From Paragorgia papillata (taxonomy: Eukaryota; Cnidaria; Anthozoa; Scleralcyonacea; Coralliidae), in the NCBI GenBank assembly GCA_035771165.1, contig JAWNZC010000100.1, positions 3,607,001 to 3,671,000 of the forward strand: DNA of 64,000 bases. The letters run 5' to 3'. Both the position numbers and the translations under genes were made by a program. Under the pieces are notes generated by a model. It searched no databases. It was given only the letters and a program-made list of their open reading frames with translations, and had not been told where the DNA came from. Shown piece after piece: positions 1-8,308 of the stretch (position 1 is the stretch's first letter; the number at the start of each line of letters is the position of its first letter).

Positions 1-843
1 AATGTCTAAAGTTGTGAAATAAAACAATCGAGTTTGATAAATATATATAACATTTACTTTCTTATTACAACAACTGCCTCAATGGCCATAAACAAAAAAA
101 TAAAGCTAATTCTCTCTAAATTTTCAAGTTTTATAGTTTTATCTACTTGATACTGCCTCTAACTCAGTAACTATGAAAAAAAGTTGGTTTGAGAGTTTTT
201 CTTGTCTATTATTGCGTTGTAGAAGCCATAAATTCGTCATGTTGAATTTATCGTCTATAAGCTATTAGGACTCTTTCCTTGTTTACAAAAAAAGATAACT
301 AAAAAATGTCAATTTATTCTCTTATACGATTCGTCAAATACATTTTCTCAAACGAGCAGATTTATGATTGTTTAGTGTTATTTATAACTCTAGCATACAA
401 ATAATGCAAAATATTTAGGGTTTCAAAAAAACTTTGAAATGTTTCTTAACTTATACCAAAATAATTGCCGTTAAAAAAATATATCACCGTTTAGGCAAAT
501 CTTGAGTTATTGTGTACTCTGCTTATTATTTACTGTTGAAAAATCTCCGCTATTATGGACACTATTGCGCAAGCGCGCAACCATCTTGCCCCAAATTTCT
601 GGTAATGCCCAATCCCTTATAGACATGTTGGCACTGCCTATATATTTATTAGTAATTGTAACGATCACACCAAATGATCATGGTCTCTGTTTTAGTAATA
701 TTTAGACTCAGTTTATTTTATTTCAAACATTTGAAAATATTTTTTATGGTTTTCTTTGCTAAAATTGAGTACTTATTCAAAAAAATTATCCTGCAATCGA
801 TATGCTAGTACAATCAACATGCACTCCAACAGTCGTTATAATG
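1..843. other. AT-rich non-coding stretch
   Basis: No coding region, RNA gene or transposon end could be supported here. A short segment at 581-607 containing CCCAAATTTCTGGTAATG recurs at 25373-25399 and, reversed, near 24341-24372, so part of a dispersed repeat family is present. Confidence 0.5.
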
Positions 844-1020
844 ATGTTGAAAAGATCTCATGTTATCGGTAGAATACGTTACGCAGTAAAGCGTTAAAGA
901 TACGCGTAGCGTTCGTGCAGTGTCTTCTATTTTCTACTTGCTCCAACAGCAACCAAAGTGCGCACGCGCGAACGCTCACACGCCATCCCAAGATTGCGGG
1001 CTCAAAGATAACTATCGACA
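844..1020. repeat. Dispersed repeat, copy A
   Basis: About 175 bp that align in the same orientation with 6042-6212. Shared landmarks are TGTTATCGGTAGAATA, CTTGCTCCAACA and AAAGTGCGCACGCGCGAACG. The two copies differ by scattered substitutions and a small indel. No coding capacity or terminal repeats were seen, so the element class is unknown. Confidence 0.75.
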
Positions 1021-1145
1021 TTTTCCTTTCTCACAAAAGAAGTAAAACTAAAACAAATCAAAATAACTTAAACCTATGCATATGTTTTGTTTGTTATTCC
1101 TTTGATGCAGATGATGATAAAAAAATATTTTTATCAATTATTTCA

Positions 1146-1556
1146 AAAACTCATTAATAATTCATGATTAAAGAGAATCATGACCGTATCGTGTCTTTAT
1201 ATGTGATAAAGAAACCTCCTAATTTACATAAATTTTAGCTTTGATTTTCTCGGCTTAGAAGAGGTTATTTTTCAAACTTACTACGCCAATGAACTTACCA
1301 AGTGGTTCGTTTATGAAGCCGTTCAATAAACTCGCAGTTCGTGTTTTATCATACATATGTATGTACTATTTACAGATCGGACAAGAATTCTGTAATTAGT
1401 TCATTGGCGTAGTAATTTTTCTAAAAAAACGTTGTCTAAGTCGAGTAAATCAAAGCTAAAGTTTATGTAAATCAAGAGGAATCTGTATCACGTATACAGA
1501 CACTCATTAAACATGGATTTTCTTTGTGTTTTCCTTATGAATTATTAATGAGTTTT
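1146..1556. repeat. Foldback element (MITE) with long inverted arms
   Basis: The first ~110 bp reappear inverted at the right end: both ends read AACTCATTAATAATTCAT inward and continue with matching sequence (for example TTTACATAAA and TTTAGCTTTGATTT). There is a second inverted pair, CTACGCCAATGAAC near 1281 and GTTCATTGGCGTAG near 1400. The same end motif and the left-half landmarks recur at 31018-31290. It is a non-autonomous inverted-repeat element of unassigned superfamily. Confidence 0.8.
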
Positions 1557-1669
1557 AGAAATATATATATACACTGTATTTTTTCTTATAGTCTTTCGAT
1601 CAATGGGGCTCCTTTCTATCTCGTCGTGGTCTTGCTTATCTATCCGCTTGTGTCATGTTGTCTTTACGC

Positions 1670-2275
1670 TCATCTTCGGTCGTCAAGTCTTCGTCTTTTT
1701 GTGATCCGGTTTGACGTTGCTTGTCGTGTGACGTATATGTACTCGGTTTCTGTTGTACACCCAGTCCTTTCCCCCAATGATATATCACCTGTCACTGGCT
1801 CTAGCACGTACTGTTCCTCTTCTCCAGTCATACGTTTTACCATTTGGATTGGTATTCCATATCTTGCAAAGTGTCCTTTGAGCTTGTTGATGACCACGGT
1901 GGTTAGGCGGTCAACTTCTATGAAGCCTGAGTAATAGTCGACAGTGGTTAGGTAATTTATTCCTTTGCATTCTTCTACTGCATTCTTTAAGTCTAGATTA
2001 CTCTCTAGTAATAACAGTTCAAAACTATTTTGTCTCGCATCACTCTTTTTTCTCCTTGAGGTTGCACGACTCAGCATAAGAGTATAACTTTGTTAGAAAC
2101 GTGTCGAAAGGCTCTTGGAAATGTACTTGCCAAAAACGAAACGATTGAAGAACTTAATTTTGCCGCGGGTTGCAATACTCCTTTAATTTCTCAAGGACTT
2201 TAGCTGGATCCTTTCTGTCACATTCTTCATCAAATTCGAAATGATCATAAACCTCGAGAACTTGCGGTCCCGCCA
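1670..2275 (-). pseudogene. Internally deleted Ty3/gypsy retrotransposon fragment (gag start fused to integrase core)
   Basis: Read on the minus strand, an ATG at about 2275 opens a gag-like N-terminus (MAGPQVLEVYDHFEFDEECD). It runs with one stop (TAA) and a frame change into FWQVHFQEPFDTFLTKL, typical of invertebrate gypsy gag. The same strand then continues in the 1670-2077 frame with an integrase-core motif, YLTTVDYYSGFIEVDRL and HFARYGIPIQMV, which holds the first catalytic Asp of the DDE triad. Protease, RT and RNase H are missing, so this is a deletion derivative. The tail downstream of the integrase motif looks unrelated to the usual core, implying a second deletion. LTRs could not be assigned. 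Family membership is established knowledge; the deletion model is inference. Confidence 0.8.
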
Positions 2276-2289
2276 TAGAAATAATATAC

Positions 2290-3091
2290 CAAGAATGCGG
2301 GCTCCTATCTCTCGTCAGTCATAAAATTGTCGCAACAAAATGGCGACAAGGGCAACAGGAACTCGCCCCAGGACGTGTTAACAATTTTTAACACGGCCGC
2401 GGTTGGTGATGTTGTGGAGTGAACGATGGATGAATTTTAGCACTAGATTACTGAATTTAAACAAAGGTATGTGAAGTGCAATATCCTTCGCCAAAACATT
2501 TCGAACATCAAACTCTGGATGTAGACAGGCGATGATAGCGATAGCGGCCTTTACGAATGGTTTACATTAATATATTTGAATGATTCCCACTTGCCAATCT
2601 GTGTCACACCGTACAAGTGATTTATACTGAATGCGGAGGATTACTCAAGGAGACAGTAAGTGTCTTGTTGTTTTTTTTAATCTAGTACTAATAGGGATCT
2701 CTGGCTGGAGATTTGTGAAATATAAAATATGTTTATGCGCCTGTCATAAGTACATCAGTCTTTTCGACATCATCTATTATTGACATCTTAAATCCGTGTT
2801 TTTTTCTTCATAGTTTCCCTTACGCATCTGACTATTTTCCTTTCTTTTAAACAGGTTTTGATGCAGACAATTTTTGAGTTTCAAATTTTGCATGGGGGAA
2901 TCTTTTTGTTGATTTTTTTAATTGTGGTGAATTGGCGAAGTATAATTTTGAACTTATACTGTTAGAGTTTTTAGTACGTTTAATAAAGCAAGTGTGTTGC
3001 AAATTGTTTTATTTTATGCTCACGTGTATGTGGCCGATTTTTTGTTATGCATGTATCCAATTCATTCCTATGAAACATCCTCCAATTATCT
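2290..3091. other. Non-coding stretch before the hammerhead array
   Basis: AT-rich sequence without a supportable gene. It may include gypsy leader or LTR sequence at its left end, but no matching second LTR was found. Confidence 0.4.
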
Positions 3092-3370
3092 ATGCAACGC
3101 TCACTACCCTTGTGGAAGTTTGAGCACTCTGGGCCCATGCGCACTTCACGCTATCTGAATGTACTTCACTGATGCTGTCCCACATGTGGTTGTCACCGAC
3201 GATCGCATGTGTATAAGTAATCGATGAAATTCATTCAGATTGTTCCAAGCTACACTGATGAGCTGTTGTACAGCGAAACACCGTGTCTGTAGATTGAACT
3301 ATGTACGCTCCTTCACTTCGGTGTTGTTGAGCACTCTGTGAAGTTGCCGTGGGTACCTATTAGCGATAAT
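3092..3370 (+). repeat. Hammerhead repeat (retrozyme-like), unit 1
   Basis: First monomer of a tandem array. It begins at GCAACGCTCACTACCC (3094) and the next unit begins at 3371, giving a 277-bp period. The whole unit matches units 2 and 3 with few differences outside the ribozyme. No open reading frame is conserved across the units. The ribozyme cleavage sites of units 1 and 2 are also 277 nt apart, which is the size of RNA monomer that self-cleavage would release. Tandem non-coding units with a type I hammerhead are the hallmark of animal retrozymes; assignment to that class is inference from structure. Confidence 0.9.
3242..3299 (+). ncRNA. Type I hammerhead ribozyme (unit 1)
   Basis: All conserved core elements are present. 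CUGAUGA lies at 3255-3261. Stem II is GCUGU/ACAGC with loop UGU (3262-3274). GAA is at 3275-3277. A minimal stem III, ACA (3278-3280) with UGU (3284-3286), closes a CCG loop. The cleavage nucleotide is C3287. Stem I pairs CUACA (3250-3254) with UGUAG (3288-3292), and beyond an internal loop GUUC (3242-3245) pairs with GAAC (3296-3299). Predicted cleavage is after C3287. The very short stem III is the form known in animal retrozymes and satellite DNAs, which often works better as a dimer. The 58-nt block is identical in all three units. Confidence 0.92.
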
Positions 3371-3573
3371 GCAACGCTCACTACCCTTGTGGAAGTTTGA
3401 GCACTCTGGGCCCATGCGCACTTCACGCTATCTGAATGTACTTCACCGATGCTGTCCCACATGTGGTTGTCACCGACGATCGCATGTGTATAAGTAATCG
3501 ATGAAATTCATTCAGATTGTTCCAAGCTACACTGATGAGCTGTTGTACAGCGAAACACCGTGTCTGTAGATTG

Positions 3574-3609
<36 letters not shown>

Positions 3610-3666
3610 GCTCCTTCACTTCGGTGTTGTTGAGCACTCTGTGAAGTTGCCGTAGGTACCTATTAG
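3371..3666 (+). repeat. Hammerhead repeat, unit 2 (last 7 bp lie beyond the hAT, at 5084-5090)
   Basis: Same unit as at 3092, with a (TA)14 tract at 3577-3604 directly behind the ribozyme where unit 1 has a single TA. The unit is cut by the hAT insertion after CCTATTAG. Removing the hAT and one copy of its target duplication gives 303 bp, that is 277 plus the 26 extra bases of the TA tract. Confidence 0.9.
3519..3576 (+). ncRNA. Type I hammerhead ribozyme (unit 2)
   Basis: Sequence identical to the unit 1 ribozyme: CUGAUGA at 3532-3538, stem II GCUGU/ACAGC, GAAA, three-pair stem III, bipartite stem I. Predicted cleavage is after C3564, exactly 277 nt downstream of the unit 1 site. Confidence 0.92.
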
Positions 3667-5075
3667 CAGTGTGCTGTAATAGTTACACAATTTTTGTAAC
3701 TAGTTACAGTTACAGTTACATCATCAGAAAAGTAACTAGTTACCGATACAAGTTACAAGGAAAAGAAAGTAACTAGTTACAGTTACAAAGTTACTTTAAA
3801 AATTTTGTAACTAGTTACAAAGTTACACCTATTCTTTTGTTCGGCTATTAAAATTGAGAAAGTATTTGGAACTGCATACATCGTACTCGTTATTGTGAAA
3901 CCAGGTTAGCGTTGGATGGGATCGTAAGCATGGTATCAACCTTGGGTTGTTTTGACGAATTTCCTTGACTCACTAGGTTGCAAGCTTTTCTTTTTCGAGA
4001 TCGAGAACACAATTCATTGAAATTCGATAACTGGCGTGGATGGGCTCTCTAAAAACATTGAGATATAGAGACACGAGGTTACTATTTTTGGCACTTACGC
4101 GACCTGAATGAAAATGCAAATTTTAAAATATTTTACACTTCGTCGCCTCCAGCCGCATGAATAATATTTCAATCTTTAAAACTGCTTCGCTCGAAACGTA
4201 GGTTTACTCCCTTGTACTCATACTTATTACTTATATACTACTTCTAGTCTAAAAGGAGACCGGTTAGTTTGCGAGTGCAGACTGCGTTATGGCCTGCGCC
4301 GTACTTGTTAGTTTAAATTAAACACTTGGTTCAAAAGCGGCTTACATGTGGTTCTTAAAAGTGGTTATCGAATATCGACATATCGATCAATCGATCATGA
4401 TACAAATACAAACATATATTACCCCTCACAAGCATTTATAAATAGCGTAATGTTTATAAATTATAATAGTAAAACAACCATGTGGACCAACTAACCTGCA
4501 CATGTTTACGCAAATTCGACAATGATGATACGCTAGCCGAGCACTCTTTAACTTTCGGTGAACAAAGTAAACAGGTAAGTTTCACGGTTTGTCCCGCTAC
4601 TGATTTGAACTGGAACATCTTTTCCACGTGCGGCCATGGATTTGATCCAGATACTAACTGTGCCGAAGACATCTTGATGCGCTACTACGTGTGTAATCGC
4701 TCACGCCGACGAATGAATAAATGCACGTGTATGTATTTGCATATAGATTGTCCAGAATGCATTGCAGTGGTGTGTGACGAAGATTCGAGCCTGGGTACGA
4801 GATTGAACGACGACTCGGCGCAATCTCATTGGACTTGGCGAGGTTGGGAGTAGGTCGGAAGTAAACAGCTTTTAAGAGTAATGTGGATATCGCAAAAAGT
4901 AACGGCGCTCTCGACGGCAGATGTAACTAGTTATCGTTACTTTTTACTAATTTTTGTAACTAGTTACAGTTACAAGTTACCTTCTGAAAAAAGTAACTAG
5001 TTACCGGTAAAGTTACTCAAAAAAGTAACGATTACATGTAACTAGTTACTTGTAACGAAGTTCCTCACAGCACTG
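3667..5075. mobile_element. Non-autonomous hAT transposon
   Basis: The 1409-bp element is flanked by a perfect 8-bp duplication, CCTATTAG, at 3659-3666 and 5076-5083. Its ends are inverted: CAGTGTGCTGTAATAGTTAC on the left and CAGTGCTGTGAGGAAC (reverse complement) on the right. Many copies of GTAACTAGTTAC lie in both subterminal regions. An 8-bp duplication and CAGTG-type ends are diagnostic of hAT. Only a BED zinc-finger exon remains; no transposase core or dimerisation domain was seen. Confidence 0.93.
4496..4672 (-). pseudogene. BED-type zinc-finger exon of the hAT transposase gene
   Basis: The minus-strand ORF starts at ATG 4672 and has the order expected of a BED finger: aromatic residues (W13, F20, F22), the CxxC pair C34/C37, then SNLRKHVQ with H57. 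The reading runs into CAG followed by GTTAGT at 4491-4496, a good splice donor, so the last zinc ligand would come from the next exon. BED fingers bind DNA in hAT transposases and recognise subterminal repeats. No downstream transposase exon exists within the element, so this is a coding remnant of an internally deleted copy. The overlapping plus-strand ORF is judged a shadow. Confidence 0.75.
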
Positions 5076-5090
5076 CCTATTAGTGATAAT

Positions 5091-5294
5091 GCAACGCTCA
5101 CTATACCCTTGTGGAAGTTTGAGCACTCTGGCCCATGCGCACTTCACGCTAACTGAATGTACTTCACCGATGCTGTCCCACATGCGGTTGTCGCCGACGA
5201 TCGCATGTGTATAAGTAATTGATGAAACTCATTCAGATTGTTCCAAGCTACACTGATGAGCTGTTGTACAGCGAAACACCGTGTCTGTAGATTG

Positions 5295-5373
<79 letters not shown>
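5091..5373 (+). repeat. Hammerhead repeat, unit 3, ending in (TA)38
   Basis: Third monomer, truncated at its 3' end inside a 76-nt TA tract (5298-5373) that begins immediately after the ribozyme. It differs from units 1 and 2 by a few substitutions and an indel (for example CTATACCC instead of CTACCC), but the ribozyme segment is unchanged. Sequence right of the tract (CACCAACTCC onward) is not part of the unit. Confidence 0.9.
5240..5297 (+). ncRNA. Type I hammerhead ribozyme (unit 3)
   Basis: Identical to the other two copies: CUGAUGA at 5252-5258, stem II with loop UGU, GAAA, stem III ACA/UGU, stem I CUACA/UGUAG and GUUC/GAAC. Predicted cleavage is after C5285. Confidence 0.92.
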
Positions 5374-5376
<3 letters not shown>

Positions 5377-5657
5377 CAACTCCTTGCAAAATTCAAAATG
5401 GCTGATTTATAAGGGCAAAATAAAATTTCCATTGGACCCCTGTCACGTGACAGAGCCCGCATTCTAGGTCTATTATTTCTATGGGTCTAGTACAGAGTAA
5501 TATGATAGCTGTTTGACGCTGCTTGGGCTTGTTATTATTCCCGCTAGCTTCAACATACATCTATAGTTGACGTTTCCATTTCTGAAAACTATCTGCCAGA
5601 TTACGGTTTGTCAGAACGAGTGTTGGAGGTAAATGAAATTGTGACATTTCCATTTAA

Positions 5658-5979
5658 AGGTGCATTACACTCCGTTCTGCGCATGTACGAAACTAATGTT
5701 TATATCTATATTTACAGGGGGAAATACTGATACCTCATTCAAGATTGTAAGCTTTTTTTTTATTATTATTCATTACTTGTACACGAAACAAAACATTTTT
5801 AGAAGAATCAGAAGAATTCCAAAGAGATATCCTCACCGAAACCCTTGGTTTTCTGCCACGTTGCTCCGAACGGTTTACACTGAGCGGAGTACTTCATATA
5901 ATTATCTTCGAATGACTGGTTTTTGAGGCTCACAAAAATCAGATAGCGGATTATGCGCAGAACGGAGTGGAATGTACCT
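5658..5979. mobile_element. MITE with TTAA target duplication
   Basis: The ends are inverted over about 30 bp: AGGTGCATTACACTCCGTTC on the left, and on the right the reverse complement with two changes. TTAA flanks both ends (5654-5657 and 5980-5983). A TTAA duplication points to piggyBac or Kolobok; ends starting AGG suit Kolobok better. No transposase is encoded. Confidence 0.75.
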
Positions 5980-6041
5980 TTAAATTACTGAAATTTAATC
6001 ACAATATACATGTCAGGAATCTTTAGGCGTATATGCTGCCA

Positions 6042-6212
6042 CCATGTTGAAAATATCTTATGTTATCGGTAGAATAAGTTAGGCAGTAAAGCATTAAATA
6101 TACGTGTAGCTTTCCATTTTTTCCTTGCTCCAACAACCACCAAAGTGCGCACGCGCGAACGCTCACATGCCCTCCCAAGTTCGCGGGTTCAACGATAGCT
6201 ATCAACAATTGT
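6042..6212. repeat. Dispersed repeat, copy B
   Basis: Direct-orientation relative of 844-1020, sharing the TTATCGGTAGAATA, CTTGCTCCAACA and GCGCACGCGCGAACGCTCAC segments. Unclassified. Confidence 0.75.
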
Positions 6213-6269
6213 GCACATAATTATCTAACGATTCAGTATTACTGACAATTGTAGAACATTGCAAGCAAG

Positions 6270-6389
6270 TGTACATTAAAATACAAAACAATGGACACTC
6301 CGACTAACTTGCAGTCACCATCAGGAATGATGCTGGTGTAACGCGATCTACTATAAATACAAGATAATAACTAAATGATGATTTCATAA
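6270..6389 (-). repeat. Inverted partner of the segment at 21882-22003
   Basis: ACAAAACAATGGACACTCC, CCATCAGGAATGAT and GGTGTAACGCGATCT all reappear in reverse complement at 21882-22003, just downstream of the Penelope-like element. Two readings are possible: a stray copy of that element's 3' UTR, or an outer part of the Polinton terminal repeats. Homology ends at 6389, before the clear Polinton repeat starts, which favours the first. Confidence 0.6.
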
Positions 6390-6454
6390 GTAGTATAGCA
6401 CTTGGGGGTACTAGGACACTGTTTCCAGTATATGGTGAAATATTGTGGTTTGCT

Positions 6455-6650
6455 GTTATCTGGTTACAAATATTGGAATCTATATATTGATACTAATTTC
6501 GGTATAGGCGCAGTTTTTCACCCTTTCTTACTTAGCGTGGCATTTTAGTCTGGAATCTATTGCAAAGTTTCCAGCGCTTTATAGAAAAATAAATTGATCT
6601 ATATATCCTTTCAAATATATGGATGCGTTTAATTGGTTACAAAATATGTA
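6455..6650. repeat. Polinton left terminal inverted repeat (partial)
   Basis: Shares GTTATCTGGTTACAAA, TTGGAATCTATATATTGATA, ATAGGCGCAGTTT and AATTGATCTATATATC with the reverse complement of 20045-20245. Homology does not extend outward to a clean terminus, so the outermost end is probably lost or overwritten. Confidence 0.8.
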
Positions 6651-6732
6651 ATCCTACTATCTCGTCGACTCTGAAAATAGTTAGGTGACGTATCCTATAG
6701 TATGATTGGTGTGTACGGAGTCTTGTTTCTTG

Positions 6733-7133
6733 CTAGAAAGCTGACAGCTGTCTTATCCGTTCTATTAGTAGTTCAACAAAGATCTCATGTAGTTCATGTC
6801 CTCTTGTGTACCCGCAAAGTCGACATTTGATGAGTCCTCTATTAGCTCTAATTATATTAATACAGCAGTTTGTACATATCCTTTTATTACAGCAGGAGCA
6901 GTTAATGAATGATTTTTTAGTTTCACAGCATATCTCACACTCTAAGTCTCCTGCTAACGCGTGGTTGATTAGTCTACTGATATAGAGTCTATAGTGCTGG
7001 TCGGATATAATGGGATTGATATTATACAGTCCACTACGATCCGAGCCTTATGAGTGTTTGCGTTGATGATCTCATTGTGAATATTCAGGTACATACGTCT
7101 AGTCTCTTCGTCTATGAGTCTATTGGATTTCAT
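6733..7133 (-). pseudogene. RING-like zinc-finger protein of the Polinton
   Basis: A minus-strand ATG at 7133 opens MKSNRLIDEETRRMYLNIHN; after a frameshift near 7020 the reading continues to a TAG at 6733-6735. The second part is Cys-rich: CEICCE, then CSCCNKRICTNCC and KCRLCGY. These are regularly spaced CxxC pairs that resemble a RING-type or related cross-brace finger, although the expected His is not evident. Size is about 130 residues. RING proteins often act as E3 ubiquitin ligases; that role here is inference. It sits between the terminal repeat and the gene at 7141 on the same strand, as Polinton accessory genes do. Because of the frameshift it appears as no long uninterrupted ORF and is easily missed. 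Confidence 0.6.
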
Positions 7134-7140
7134 TACTCTA

Positions 7141-7680
7141 CTATACTTGATGTTTCATTAGCTGGCCCGCTTTCGTGTTCTGGCTCATGTAATGGGAAAC
7201 GACATGATTTCCAATTGTGATACCACCGCTTATAATTCCCAACATTGGAAGATATGGTGATATACTCGAAACGATAATCTCTATGTCTTTCTTAAGAAGC
7301 CTATGATTCTGTAACTCCTTATCTAGTTCTTCGCTGCTTTCAATAGCATCTAGTCTACCAAACATTCCTACGAATTTCCTTATAAGCAGGTCTGTGAGAA
7401 ATTGGTTGGCCCTATCAAGTCTTTTCCTTTCGAATTCCCTGTGGACTTTATTAATGCCTTTAGCTGACGCTTTTTTAAGGTAGGCCACAGATTGAGTGGT
7501 GTTACCGTCCTCCGACTCCCTTATCAGTTCGGCGCGCTTCTTGTCCCCTGCGGCGTATCCGTTTAATTTTTTATCACCATCAATGTTTTTACTAGCGGAT
7601 CTTATTTCTGATTCTGCATTTTGTAATTCATTAACTAGTTCGTCTAGCGTTTCAACTTCCGTACTCTTGCGTTTTGGCAT
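7141..7680 (-). CDS. Polinton hypothetical protein, 179 aa
   Basis: Intact minus-strand ORF from ATG 7680 to the stop near 7141. The N-terminal half is charged and predicted helical (KRKSTEVETLDELVNELQNA, then many K/E/R). The C-terminal third has a hydrophobic, Gly-rich stretch (YLPMLGIISGGITIGNHVV) that could be membrane-associated. It lies between the RING-like gene and the ATPase on the same strand, with short spacers, so it belongs to the Polinton gene block. I do not recognise the family. It is one of the few undamaged frames of the element. Confidence 0.6.
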   Translation of the reverse strand: MPKRKSTEVETLDELVNELQNAESEIRSASKNIDGDKKLNGYAAGDKKRAELIRESEDGNTTQSVAYLKKASAKGINKVHREFERKRLDRANQFLTDLLIRKFVGMFGRLDAIESSEELDKELQNHRLLKKDIEIIVSSISPYLPMLGIISGGITIGNHVVSHYMSQNTKAGQLMKHQV

Positions 7681-7766
7681 TGCTTAGTATACAGCATGTT
7701 TCGTTAACATTGCGGTTTAACGATTTTATAGTCGTATGGATGACGGAGTGATATCTCTAACCTGGC

Positions 7767-8303
7767 TTACTTATTATCTCTTAGCTGTTGGTTAATATGC
7801 GTTAACTCGTTTTTATCAACGCCGTTCATGTAGTCTTCATATATTGTTTTCATATCGTTTTTATTTGGGTTGTAGAATGTAATGAGATATGGTTTCGCTA
7901 TACTCGTTAGCAGCTGGGTTATTACGATAGTTGACAAACCGCAATGTCTAGCGCACTGAATGTTAATTTAACTAGCTCGCTTGTCTAGCTCGCTTGTTCT
8001 GTTTTTAACATCCTGTACACTTGCACAGTCATCTAGTATAATCAAACTATTTGAACTTCTATATATTTCAGACACGTATTTCAAAATTATGCCAACCTGG
8101 TCCTGTTCACATTCCATAGTAATAACGTCTGGATCGTTTAGATATTTCAATTCTTGGTACGTTTTATTCCAATCCTAAGTCGGACGAATTAGAATGATAT
8201 AATCAAAATGGTTCTTATACTCTTGTTCAGGCATTGTCAAAAGGTAATGTGTTTTACCACAAGATGTCATTTCAACTATCAGCATATGGAAGGGTGTCTC
8301 CAT
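7767..8303 (-). pseudogene. Polinton A32/FtsK-like packaging ATPase
   Basis: Minus-strand reading starts at ATG 8303 (METPFHMLIVEMTSCGKTHY). The Walker A loop is recognisable as MTSCGKT; Walker B is SLIILDDCA. A downstream RHCGLSTIVITQ segment is characteristic of the poxvirus A32-like branch of FtsK/HerA ATPases, which pump DNA into capsids. One in-frame stop follows LIRPT, and a stop plus frameshift follow ELDKRAS near 7970; the reading ends at 7767-7769. Length (~175 aa) is shorter than usual, with little left before the Walker A loop. It starts only 5 bp from the end of the capsid gene, so the two are tightly packed. Confidence 0.85.
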
Positions 8304-8308
8304 CTATA

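Noticed and set aside
4482..4853. Plus-strand ORF of 123 codons in the hAT
   Set aside because: Overlaps the minus-strand BED exon, which has the zinc ligands and a splice donor; the plus frame shows no motif.
5229..5462. Minus-strand ORF with an IY repeat
   Set aside because: Created by the (TA)38 tract behind the hammerhead unit.
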